From positions 24,561,529-24,625,528 of the forward strand of contig CM039464.1 of assembly GCA_022414725.1 (NCBI GenBank): a stretch of DNA of 64,000 nt. Reading direction: 5' to 3'. Positions 20,982-34,600 of this stretch are shown here, one piece after another; the stretch's first letter is position 1, and each line of letters begins with the position of its first letter. The DNA comes from Microglena sp. YARC (Eukaryota > Chlorophyta > Chlorophyceae > Chlamydomonadales > Chlamydomonadaceae). The notes beneath the pieces are model-generated. The model searched no databases, had not been told where the DNA came from, and worked only from the letters and a program-made list of their open reading frames with translations. The position numbers and the translations under genes were made by a program.

Positions 20982-23900
20982 CTATAGGACAGAGAGGGTT
21001 TTGGGTTTGGTTTGGGTTTGGTGTGGGTTTGGTTTGGTTTGGGTTTTGTCTGGGTTTGGTTTGAATTTGGTTTGGGTTTGGTTTGGTTTGGGTGTGGAGT
21101 GGAGTTGGTGTCTTTAAATGTAGTATCGACTCAACACACTAAATGTATCCAAACTTCAAGTGCTAGTGCATCCAAATCAACACTTCTCCTACCCCACTGA
21201 GACCTCAGGTCCTTTGTTTCGTCTGCCTGGCCGCTCATCTCCTGGTTCAACTCAATTGCACTGCTTGCGTCCAAATTTTAAATGCCAACACATCTAAATC
21301 GATGCATTGCTCACCCCACTTAGTCCTCTGCTCCTTAGTTTCACCTGCCTGGTCATGCACCCATCTCCTGTCTCAGCTCAATTCACTGCTTGTGCCCAAA
21401 CTTCAAATGCCAACATATCAAAATCAATGCTTCACCTACCCCACTGAGTCCTCTAGTCCTGCAACTTCTTGCTTTCATCTGTCTGGTCACTCATCTCCTG
21501 TCTCAACTCAATGCGCTGCTTGTGTCCAAACTTCAAATGCCAATACATCAAAAATCAATGTTTTGCTCACCCCATTGGGTCCTCTGGTCCTTTGTTTCAT
21601 CTGCCTGGTCATGCACCCATCTCCTGCATCAATCGAATACACTGCTCGTGTCCAAACTTCAAATGCCAATAGATCCAAAATCCAATGTTCCACCTACCCC
21701 ACTGATTCCTCTGGCCCTTTCTATCATCTGCCTGGTCATGCTGCCATCTCCTTTCTCAACCGAATACACAAATGCCAATACATCCAAATCAATGTTTTGC
21801 TCACCCCATTGGGTCCTCTGGTCCAGCAACTTCTTGGTTTCATCATTTTGATCACTCATCTCCTGCCTCAACTCAATGCACTGTCCCTGTGCCTCCTCCA
21901 ACTCAATTTCCAGGCCCTTGACCTGGCGGGGGTCGGGGTTGGGGTGGGATTGGGAGTAGGGGGGGGGGGGGGGGGATTGGGAGTTGGGTGGCGGTGGGGA
22001 CCGGGGACCGGGGGGGGGGGGATTGGGAGTTGGGTGGCGGTGGGACCGGGGACCGGGGACCGGGGGGGGGGGGGGGGGGGGGATACAGATGTTTTTCAAT
22101 GCACTGCTCCTTTGCCTCCTCCAACTCAATTTCCAGGCCCTTGACCTGGCGGGGGAATGAGGGTTGGGGTGGGGTGGGTCCGGGGGTTGGGTGGGGTTGG
22201 GGTGGGGAGTGGGGTGGGGTAAGGATTGATTTTTCAAGGCGCTGCCCCTCTGCTTCCTCCAACTCAACTTCCAGGCCCTTGACATGGCGGGGTTGGGGTG
22301 GTGGGGGAGTTAGGGTGGTGGGGGAGGGGATTGGGAGTTGGGGAGGTAGGGTGGGGTGGGGATTGATTTTTTAATTTGCTGCCCGTTTGCCTCCTCCAAC
22401 TCAATTTCCAGGCCCTTGACCTGGCGGGGATATGGGGTTGGGTTGGGGTTGGGGGGGGGGGCTGGGAGTTGGATGGGGGGGGAGGGGGGGATGTTTTTCA
22501 ATGCACTGCCCTTGTGCTTCCTCCAACTCAATTTCCAAGCCCTTGACCTGCAGGGGGTATGAGAGGGTTGGGGTTGAGGTTGGGGGTTGGGGGGTGGGTG
22601 GGGTTGGGAATGGGGTGGGTGGGTTCATCATCATCTTACCCTTCCCCTCGCCCATCTCTTCCTCCTCCTCTTATCTCCCCCCCTCCCCCTTCCCCCCACA
22701 CACACCCTCCACCCACCCTACTTGCCCATATACTCCTCCACTCTCACTTGCCTGATCCCTGACCTGCTCCACAACCAAGTTCAGCTCATCAGCTTTGGCC
22801 CGCATTGCAGACTCTCTTCCCCGTGCACACCCAAGCTCCTCGTGCTTCACAAGCAGCTCCTCATGCTTCACCAGGAGCTGCAGGGTTTTAAAGTGACATG
22901 CAGCATGTGACAAGTGACTGTGATAGTGGCATGTGACAGTGACATGTGACAGTGACTTGTGACATGTGACAAGTGCGAGTGGCATTGACATGTGACATGT
23001 GACAAGTGAGAGTGACATGTGACAGTGACATGTGACAGTGTCAATTAATTGAGAGTGACATGTGAGAGTCGCATGTGACAAGTGCTAGTGACATTGATAT
23101 TTAACAGTGATATGTGACAGTGTCAAGTGAGAGTGACATGTGACAGTGACATGTGACAGTGACTTGTGACAAATGAGAGTGACAAGTGACAGTGACTTGT
23201 GACATATGGCAAGTGACAAGTGAGAGTTACATGTGACAGTGACTTGTGACATATGGAAAGTGACAAGTGAGAGTTATACGTGACAGTGACTTGTGACAAG
23301 TGGCAAGTGAGAGTTACATGTGACAGTGACTTGTGACGCATGGAAAGTGACAAGTGAGAGTTACATGTGACAGTGACTTGTGACATATGGTAAGTGACAA
23401 GTGAGAGTTACATGTGACAGTGACTTGTGACAAGTGACAAGTGAGAGTTATATGTGACAGTGACTTGTGACATATGGCAAGTGACAAGTGAGAGTTACAT
23501 GTGACAGTGTCAAGTGAGAGTGACATGTGACAAGTGACTGTGAAATGTGACAGTGACATTTTCATGTGACAGTGTCAAGTGAGAGTGACATGTGAGAGTG
23601 GCATGTGAGAGTGGCATGTGAGAGTGACATGTGAGAGTGACATATCACATGTGACAAGTGACATGTGAGAGTGACTTGTGAGAGTGACATGTGACAAGTG
23701 ACTGTGACATGCGTGTTTGTCAAGTGAAAGTGACATGTGAGAGTGACATGTGAGAGTGACATGTGACAAGTGATAGTGATATGTGACAGTGTCAAGTTAG
23801 AGTGACGTGTGACATTGACATGTGACAGTGTCAAGTTATAGTGACATGTGACATTGACATGTGACAGTGTCAAGTTATAGTGACATGTGACATTGACATG

Positions 23901-26162
23901 TGACAGTGTCAAGTTATAGTGACATGTGACATTGACATGTGACATTGACATGTGACAGTGTCAAGTGACAGTAACATGTGACAGTGACTTCTGACATGGG
24001 ACAAATGATAAGTGACAAGTGAGAGTGACATCTTTCTATATGTCCTAATCCTTACATGGATGTATTCCCCCACTATATGTATCGATTGGTACTTTTTGTA
24101 CTGTTTTCGCCCATATTCTGCCATAATTAACAAAATAAATTGTTCGTTTTTGCCCTAAATGGCCCTAATTAGCTACAGCAATCTATAATAAGCTGTCCCG
24201 GGAGGAAGCCTAAAACCATAAAGCTAGAAAAAAATCAGATTGAAAAAAAAGAATCCTTAATGTCCAAAAATCCATTTCCTTCATTTCCTTGGGAAATAAT
24301 TCCTTACAACAGACCCTGCTACTGTGGTAGCTCATTTCATAATTTCCTTCATATCCTCGTCCTTAATGTCCATAAGATCTGATAAGATATTAGAAAGAAA
24401 AAAAACCTAAACCCATCATCAGTTGCTCGCACCCATGCGCCCACCACCCAAAACCCTAAACCCATCATCAATTGCCCACACCCATGCGCCTACCCCCCCA
24501 AACCCTTAACCCTAAACCCATCATCAGTTGCCCACACCCATGCGCCTACCCCCCAAAACCCAAAATCCAAAATCCAAAAATCATAAACAACACCAACTTC
24601 TTGTTTTTATTTAATTCTGGCCCAGTGCTGGCCTGTGTATTTAATGCTGGCACAGTGCTCAGTGCAGCCTGCCCAAATATTTCCCGATTACTAAGAATAT
24701 TATATTATATTACAGTACATTGCATTCTGTTATACTAGACTGGCGTGGCGTTGTCTTATATTAAATTCACATTACATTGAGTTTAATTCATATTATATTA
24801 TATTTTATTATATTTTAAGTCATATATTTCATTATATTATACGTCATATTATATTATATTATATTATATTATATTATACGGGTGTGGCGTTATATTATAT
24901 TATATCCAAGGATAAATCACAATAAATTTGGGTAACCCCATGAAAGATGTAAGAGCATAACTGGAATGGGCTTTAAAAGATCTTTCGAATGACCCCCATT
25001 TTAGGGGGGGTGGGGTGAGGTAATCTTTTTTTTGGGGGGGGGGGGGGGGGGCGGGGTAAAAATACTTGTTTTCAACTTTATTTTCCCCCTCGTTTTGTAT
25101 GAAACCTCCACAATTCCAACTCCCATCTGAATCGGACACCATATTGAACATGCGGTCCAAAATTTGTCTTTCTGCCCCCCCACCCCCCCCTGATTATATC
25201 ATATTATATTATTTGAGTGATGTCACATTTGAAACCAACCTTCTCCTCCAGCTTCTTCTTCTCTCCTACTGCATGCCCATCGTTCGCTTTGCATTGTTGC
25301 TGAAAGCATTGGATTCAAAATTCAAACAAATTGGATTCAAATTTCAAACCAACCTTATCCTCCAGCTTCTTCTTCTCTTCTTCTGCTTGCTCCATGTTTG
25401 CTTTGCATTGTTGCTGAATGCGTTGGATTTCCTGTTGCTGCAGCTCTGAAGAATTCTTGTGCTGTGAATGGGGACAAAGATATTGCTGGTGGTGCTGCTG
25501 GTTGTGGTGGTGGTGGTGCTGCTGGTTGTGGTGGTGGTGGTGCTGCTGGCTGTGGTGGTGGTGGTGCTGCTGGTTGTGGTGGTGGTGGTGCTGCTGGTTG
25601 TGGTGGTGGTGGTGGTGCTGCTGGTTGTGGTGGTGGTGGTGCTGCTGGTTGTGGTGGTGGTGGTGCTGCTGGTTGTGGTGGTGGTGGTGCTGCTGCTGGT
25701 TGTGGTGGTGGTGGTGCTGCTGGTTGTGGTGGTGGTGGTGCTGCTGGTTGTGGTGGTGGTGGTGCTGCTGGTTGTGGTGGTGGTGGTGCTGCTGGTTGTG
25801 GTGGTGGTGGTGCTGCTGGTTGTGGTGGTGGTGCTGCTGCTGGTTGTGGTGGTGGTGCTGCTGCTGGTTGTGGTGGTGGTGGTGCTGCTGGTTGTGGTGG
25901 TGGTGGTGCTGCTGGTTGTGGTGGTGGGTGGTGCTGCTGGTTGTGGTGGTGGTGGTGCTGCTGGTTGTGGTGGTGGTGGTGCTGCTGGTTGTGGTGGTGG
26001 TGGTGCTGCTGGTTGTGGTGGTGGTGGTGCTGCTGGTGATGACGATGCTATTGGTGTTGGTGCTGTTGGTTGAGGTGTTGTTGGTGGTGGTGATGATGAT
26101 GATGGTGATGATGATGGTGATGATGGTGATGATGATGGTGATGATGATGATGATGATGATAG

Positions 26163-26221
<59 letters not shown>

Positions 26222-26347
26222 GTGGCGCTGATGTTGGTGATGCTCGTGGTGGTGGTGGGGGGGTGCTGCTGCTGGTGCTGCTATTGGTTATGATGATGAT
26301 GATGATGGTGATGATGCTAATGGTGGTGGTGCTGCTGCTGCTTCTGG

Positions 26348-26385
<38 letters not shown>

Positions 26386-27169
26386 GTGCTGCTGCTGTTG
26401 GTGGTGGTGGTGGTGGGGGGGGCGTTGCTGATGGTGCTGATATTGGTGGTGGTGGTGGTGCTGCTGGTGGTGACGATGCTGGTGGTGATGATGCTGGTGA
26501 TGATGCTGGTGGAGGTGATGCTGCTGGTGGTGGTGGTGATGATGATACTGTGCAGTGAATGGAACAAAGATTCAGATGGAGGTGGTGATGATGCTGACAT
26601 CGTTGGATCTCATGTTGCTGTAGCTCTGAAGAATTCTTGTGCTGTCAAGAGGGACACAGATATTGCTGCTGCTGCTACTGCTGGTGATGCTGCTGGTGCT
26701 GATGATTCTGCTGGTGATGCTGCTGGTGCTGATGATCCTGCTGGTGCTGGTGATGCTGGTGATGATGATATTGGTGGTGCTGCTGCTGGTTGTGGTGGTG
26801 CTGCTGCTGCTGGTGATGATGATGATGATGATGATGATGGCAGTGGTGGTGGTGGTGGTGGTGGTGCTGGTGCTGGCGCTGCTGCTGGTGGTGGTGATGA
26901 TAATGACGATGGTGGTGGTGATGGTGGTGATGATGCTGAAAGCGAGGTATTTCATGTTGCTGTAGCTCTGAAGAATTGCTGTGATGTCAAGGGGGACACT
27001 AATATTGCTGCTGCTGCTGCTGATGATGATGCTGGTGGTGATGGTGGTGATGGCGGTGGAGGTGGAGGTGGTGCTGCTGCTGGTGGTGGTGGTGGTGGCG
27101 GTGGTGTGTGTGGGGGGGGGTTGCTGCTGGTGCTGCTATTGGTGATGATGATGATGATGATGATTATGG

Positions 27170-27216
<47 letters not shown>

Positions 27217-30200
27217 ATGATGCTGGTGGTGGTGATGCTGGTGGGGGTGGTGATGATGGTACTGAGCAGTGAAGTGGAAAAGTATTTCAGGATTTCATTC
27301 CAGTGCCTTCTCTCCCCTCTCTCCCCAATGCACACTCACGTGAAGCCAAATCCACTGACCTCATTCCCAAAAACTGTTCCACCCCTGCATCCATTCCCGT
27401 CCATCAGACCCCCCTCCCCCCCCAACCCCACCACCACCACCCACCCACACAAACCCACTCACCCACCCAAGCCCACTCACCAGGTCAAGCAAGTTTGTAT
27501 GTTTCTGCCTTTCCGTTTCCAATGATGCCTCTGCCTCCTGGAAGGGGCAAAACAACCAAATGTGGAATCCGGCATGGTCCTTATGTATTTATGTCTGTCT
27601 GTCTGTCTGTCTGAATGTCTGTCTGTCTGTATTTTGTATTTTGTATGTATGTGTGTATGTGTGCATGTATTTTGGTACAGTCTAGGGGTAGGCCACATAA
27701 GTTAAAAGGGACTAGCCCAACCATGACAGGAGGGGCTAAACACGAAAAAGCACTTTTGAACTGAACCCCAGACAATTGTTTTATAAACGGGGGCCCTGAG
27801 TCCATGCCGCAGAGAGAATTTAATTGTACGATGTATGCATGTTACAGTCCAGGGGGTAGCCTGGTCCCCAAGACTGGTTCCCAAATAATTGTGAGAACAC
27901 GACGGAGGACCTGAGGTCAAGTGCGACAAAGATGGAGCTTGTCCACTTCTTTCGAAGTTGCAACTTGAAGTGCTCCTACTTGGGTCAACTATTCCCTGTC
28001 TATGACAATAGCATGTAATGCAATCGAACCAGACCTTACCAACAATCTGTGTCTGTGTTCCAACAACTCTCTTTGCAGTTTGTCCGCTTCTTTCTAAGTT
28101 GCAACTTGAAGTGCTCCTAATTGGGTCAACTATCCCCTGTCTATGACAATAGCATGTAATGCAATCAAACCAGACCTTACCAACAATCTGTGTTTGTGTT
28201 TCAACACCTTTCTTTGCAGCTTCTCCGCTTCTTTCTGCGTTGCAACTTCAAGTGCTCCCACTTGGGTCAACTATCTCCTGTCTACGACAAAATCATGTAT
28301 TGTAATGCAATCAAACCAGACCTTACCAACAATCTGTGCTTGTGTTCCAACAGCTGAAGCTTCTCCACTATTTTCTAAGTTGCAACTTGAAGTGCTACCA
28401 CTTGGGTCAACTATCCCCTATCTAAGACAATATCATGTATTGTAATGCGATCAAGCCTTACCAAGAGACATAGTGTGTACTCACCTGCCCATGCAGCTTG
28501 TCCGCTTCTTTCTGTGTTGCACCCTGAAGTGCTCCCACTTGGGTCAACTTTCCCTTGTCTATGACAAAATCATGTATTGCAATGCAATCAAAGCTTACCA
28601 ACAGAACGTGTTTGTGTTCCAACACCTTTCGATGGAACTTCTTGACTTCTTTCTGCGTTGCATCCTGAAGTGCTTCCAATTAGGCCAACTATGGCCTGTC
28701 TACGAGAATGTAATGTAATGCAGTCAAATCAGACCTTACCAATAGACTGTGTCTGTTTTCCAAAAACCTCCCCTGCAGCTTCTCCGCTTTTTTCTATGCT
28801 GCAACTTTAAGTGCTCCCCCTTGGGTCAACTATCCCCTGCCTATGCTAATGTCATGTATTGTAATGCAATCAAACCTTACCAACAATCTGTGCTTGTATT
28901 TCAACACCTTTCTATGCAGCTTGTCCGCTTCTTTCTATGTCGTAACTTGAAGTGCTCCCACTTGGGTCAACTACCCCCTGTTTATGCCAATGTCGTGTAT
29001 TGTAATGCGATCAAACCTTATCAACAGACCGTGTTTGTGTTCCAACACCTTTTGATGGAGCTTGTCCGCTCCCACTTGGGTCAACTACCCCCTGTGTATG
29101 CCAATGTGGTGTATTGTAATGCAATCAAACCTTACCAACAGACCGTGTTTGTGTTCCAACACCTTTCGATGGAGCTTCTCCACTTCTTTCTGGGTTGCAA
29201 CCTGAAGTGCCTCCACCTGTAAGCAAACACGTTTTTGCTCTTTTAGCCAGGACGGACTTTTGGAATTTGCACTTCTTAAATAAACAACTATAGTTGGATG
29301 CGATCCTGGTTGGATGGATGGATGGATGTATCAGTACAGGAGTACCTGCTTTGGCCCAAGGGAGCTGCGCAACTTCAAAAAATCAAGAAACGCTCTAGGA
29401 TTAAAGGAGGGGCTAGTAGCAAGATATGCTTGGTGAACTGGTCGACTAACAAACAGTGATATGACTAAAAAAGTGATTTGACTAACAAAGAGTGACATGA
29501 CTAACAAGCAGTGACATGACTAACAAGCAGTGACATGACTTAAAAAACAGTAATATGACTGACGCACGTTGACATGAAAATTAAAAACAGTGATATGACT
29601 AACGCACGTTGATATGACTATTAAAAACAGTGATATGACAGTACATTGTCATCGACAGGCCATTGTTGGCCCAAGACAGGCCAGCACCGCAACATCCGGG
29701 AGGGGTCTTCAAACAAATCCTCAGAAAAAGAAAGGAAATATTGCAGCAAGCAAGCAAGATTGCAGCACCCACCCCACATTCTATGTATGTTTGTTGGTCA
29801 ACAGGCCATTGTTAGCCCAAGACAAGCCCGCTTCACAACATCTGGAAGGGGTCTTTCGTACTTTGTACCGCAATTTACGATGCTTATATGTTGTTTTCAC
29901 ATGATTTCCTTAGTGCTACATGTCATAGAATTTCAAAACGTATCTGCATATGCAATAAAAATGAGATTTCGAGAACATTTTGGTTTTTTTCCCCAAACGA
30001 CTTTGCCAAGGTCTTTTCGTACTTTGTACCGCAATTCACGATGCTTATATGTTGGCCAAAGACGATTTCTTTAGTGCTACACGTCATAGAATTTCAAAAC
30101 GAATCCGAATATGCATTTAGATTTGGGGAAAACAAACCCTCAGAAAAGAAAGGCAATATTGCTGCAAGCAAGCTTTATGATCAACATTTATTCCATATGT

Positions 30201-31569
30201 ATTGCTTTGTATGAAACAGTTTCTTCCCTAGGTTCTTCATAGTTTATGCACCCCCAGGGTTCTCGTGATGGCTTCCCTAATACCCGAATGAAAAGAAGAA
30301 ACAAATGAAAAGGGATTATCCCAAGAAAAATGTCCGTCCGTTCGTCCGTTAGCCACAAACAACATTTGCACGTTTCATTTGCACGTTTCATGAAGACAAA
30401 ACAAAAAAATGAACATTCTATATCGTACTAAAATTAGATATATTATTTACACCAGTCAGATTCTCATACGAGCACATAAGGGCATCGCAATTCATGAACA
30501 AGTTCGATGCAGCGTCGCCTGCAACGCTGAAAATGGCGGAGAGTGATCGCGACAGAGCAACAGGTGGCAACGGAAGCGAGTTAGTTACAAGGCCGTTGGC
30601 TGACGTGTCTGGCTTCATCATGGTCAGACGGTCGACCGGACAATTAGGTAACACTGGGGGCTCCCGCCCCCCAGAAGGGGGGGCTCTGCCAAAAATCACT
30701 GGCTTCTGCTTAGTGCTTGCACAAAAGGTTCTTGTGATGTCTTTTCTAATAAAGAGTGGTTTACAATAAAGAGTGTTTTAAATAATAAACAGGGTTTATA
30801 ATACAGATTGGCTTCTCTTTTAAAAATTTGTTTATACAAAAGTGACTTATATTATAAAGAGTGGTATATATTAAAGATGGGCTTATATAATAAAGAGTTG
30901 TTCATGATAAAGATTGGCTTATATAATAAAGAGTGGTTTACAATCAAGATTGGCTTATATAATAAAGAGTGCTTTACAATAAAAATTGGCTTATATAATA
31001 AATATTGGTTCATAATAAAGATTGGCTTATGTGATAAAAAGTGGTTTACAATAAAGAGTGCCTCACCTCTCTCTTAGATTCCTGAAGGCCGCTCAGTTTG
31101 TCTTCTAGAGACTTCACATTACTGAGTAGCTGATTCGCAAGTAGCTCGCTCTTAGCAGATAGTCTTTGGATCTCTTCCTCCTGTTGTGCCCATCATTGGT
31201 AGGGGTTATTGGTAGCATGGTACTTTGTTGCTTAGGATGTTTTAGGGGCATCTACTAAATGTGGGATGCTTTATAAATTACAAGTTGTTTTTAATAATTT
31301 CATTTAATGCCTCCTGTTCCAGTTTCAGTCTTCAGTCATGGTTGAAGCCTTTTGTTTTTGCTGCTCTTGTTTTTGTTGCTTTCGTTGCTTTCGTTGCTGA
31401 TGTTATAGTTGTTGCTGTTGTTGTTCCCGATGCCTATGAGTATACTGTACCAGTAGCCTGAGCAATTCCTAGATGCGTGTGTGTGTGGGGTGGGTGTGTG
31501 GGTGGGGGGCAGATGACCGGCAAGTTACTTATTGTGTGCAGTTGTGTGTTGTCCTCATCACATGCATGT

Positions 31570-31631
<62 letters not shown>

Positions 31632-34600
31632 CAGCAATGGTGGAGAATTGGCGGAGAGTGTTTGTTATCGGAGCGACAGGTGGAATTGAGTGCAGCAGAT
31701 CAAAGCCAGGGTTTACGACAGGGCCAGGGCCCAGTAAGGCCCAGGGTTGGAATGTGCTGACAAACAGACAATCAGAGAGCAATTTGACTCTGGGAGTTCC
31801 CGCCCCCCAAGAAGGGAGGGCTCCGCCAAAAAGGAACCGAATATTGTCCTGTGTTGGATTTATTGCTCAGAGAATTATCCAGTACAGGAACAGAATCAGG
31901 CAGCAAAAATATATAATAAGTTGAAATACAACTTTCAGTATTGGATTTAATGCTCAGAAAATACTGAAGTGCAGGAATAAAAACAGGCACCAAGAGGCCG
32001 CATACATTTAAAATGTGTTTACACACAACTTCCTGTGTTTGATTGATTGCTAAGTGGATAGTCAAGTGCAGGAACAGAAACAGGCAGTAAAAAAAGTTGA
32101 AATAAATCTTCCCGTCTTGAATGTTCTGCTCAGTGGATAGTCAAGTGCAGGAATAGACAGTACGTGCCCAGCCGGGGGGAGACTAGTGATGGGGGTGTGA
32201 GGGCGTGGGGCTGTGTGGTGGAAATGTAGGATATATCTGTTAAAGTTGAATTCGGGCAGATGAGCAACAATTCCGGGAATAATCTGCGTGCAGGAAGACG
32301 ACCTTCGAAGCGCAAAGAAGGAAGGCAGCAGAACAAAGTAGGGGGGGAGTCGAGGACAGTACAAACAGTCGGGAGCTAAAAAGCAGTTTCGCGCATCGCA
32401 GAAATGTCTGAAACCAAAGCTTATCATGAAATGAAAAGGAATCGCAGTTTCCTTACAATGAGTTCTACATTTGCGCAAAAAATATATATTTGAGATTGAT
32501 GACAATGTCAGTTCGAAACCAAATCGACAAGACAGACGCGATAAGGAAAGTCTCGGAATGTGTCGGAAAAAGTGCTCTTGTTTACATTAAAAGAGTGACA
32601 GTGAGGAGTCAAAGCTTATAGTCTAGTATAGCACTAGTTTAATACAGGTAGAATTGATGTGAAAGTATATATTATGTTTACAGAAAACATATACAAGGAG
32701 CATAAATATGAAAATATGAAATATGTTTACAGAACACATCCTGTGTTGGGTTGATTGCTCAGTGGATAGACTACAGGCCACCATAAATATAAATATGTTT
32801 ACACACTACTTCCTGGGTTGGATTGATTGCTCGGTGGATAGTCAAGTGCAGGAACAGATACAGGCACCAACAGGCAGTACAATATGTTTATACATTTGAT
32901 TGCTCGGTGGATAGTCAAGTGCAGGAACAGATACAGGCACCAACAGGCAGTATAAAATTACAATATGTTTACACACTACTTCCTGTGTTGGATTGATTGC
33001 TCGGTGGATAGTCAAGTGCAGGAACAGATACAGGCACCAACAGGCAGTATAAATATACACACACTACTTCCTGTGTTGGATTGATTGCTCGGTGGATAGT
33101 CAAGTGCAGAACAGATACAGGCACCAACAGGCAGTATAAATATACAATATGTTTATACTTCCTGGTTGGATTGATTGCTCAGTGATAGTCAAGTGCAGGA
33201 ACAGATACAGGCACCAACAGGCAGTATAAATATACAATATGTTTACACACTACTTCCTGTGTTGGATTGATTGCTCGGTGGATAGTCAAGTGCAGGAACA
33301 GATACAGGCACCAACAGGCAGTATAAAATTACAATATGTTTACACACTACTTCCTGTGTTGGATTGATTGCTCGGTGGATAGTCAAGTGCAGGAACAGAT
33401 ACAGGCACCAACAGGCAGTATAAATATACAATATGTTTACACACTACTTCCTGTGTTGGATTGATTGCTCGGTGGATAGTCAAAGTGCAGGAACAGATAC
33501 AGGCACCAACAGGCAGTATAAATATACAATATGTTTACACACTACTTCCTGTGTTGGATTGATTGCTCGGTGGATAGTCAAGTGCAGGAACAGATACAGG
33601 CACCAACAGGCAGTATAAATATACAATATGTTTACACACTACTTCCTGTGTTGGATTGATTGCTCGGTGGATAGTCAAGTGCAGGAACAGATACAGGCAC
33701 CAACAGGCAGTATAAATATACAATATGTTTACACACTACTTCCTGTGTTGGATTGATTGCTCGGTGGATAGTCAAGTGCAGGAACAGATACAGGCACCAA
33801 CAGGCAGTATAAATATACAATATGTTTACACACTACTTCCTGTGTTGGATTGATTGCTCGGTGGATAGTCAAGTGCAGAACAGATACAGGCAAACAGGCA
33901 GTATAAATATACAATATGTTTACACACTACTTCCTGTGTTGGATTGATTGCTCGGTGGATAGTCAAGTGCAGGAACAGATACAGGCACCAACAGGCAGTA
34001 TAAATATACAATATGTTTACACACTACTTCCTGTGTTGGATTGATTGCTCGGTGGATAGTCAAGTGCAGGAACAGATACAGGCACCAACAGGAAGTATAA
34101 ATATACAATATGTTTACACACTACTTCCTGTGTTGGATTGATTGCTCAGTGGATAGTCAAGTGCAGGAACAGATACAGGCAACAACAGGAAGTATAAATA
34201 TACAATATGTTTACACACTACTTCCTGTGTTGGATTGATTGCTCGGTGGATAGTCAAGTGCAGGAACAGATACAGGCACCAACAGGAAGTATAAATATAC
34301 AATATGTTTACACACTACTTCCTGTGTTGGATTGATTGCTCGGTGGATAGTCAAGTGCAGGAACAGATACATGCAACATGAATATCAAACAAGTTGAAAG
34401 CAAACAGCCTGTGTTTGTTTTATTGCTCAGCTTGGATAGTCCAGTGCAGGAACAGATACTGGCAGCATGAACATCAAATCATGGAAGCAAATGCTCAAAC
34501 CCCCTCTCATTCATTGATTATTCTCGTGCAGGTGAGCAACATTTATCTCCCCATGACATTTGTCCGGGCTTCGGGGTCCGCCCCCCTCCCCCCCAAAGTG

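Noticed and set aside
21302..22144. 280-codon Cys/His/Ser-rich plus-strand protein
   Set aside because: It is the antisense reading of the exon 18 edge arrays plus G-rich spacer.
25344..27525. Poly-Ser/Thr (418 codons, minus) and poly-Gly/Ala/Val (420 codons, plus) proteins
   Set aside because: Trinucleotide arrays with period divisible by three stay open on both strands; the real coding part is only 25354-25461.
32062..32505. 147-codon minus-strand protein
   Set aside because: No recognisable motif or splice context; part lies in satellite sequence.
32741..34400. CRISPR-like regular spacing
   Set aside because: The whole 97-bp unit is repeated, so there are no variable spacers, and the genome is eukaryotic.
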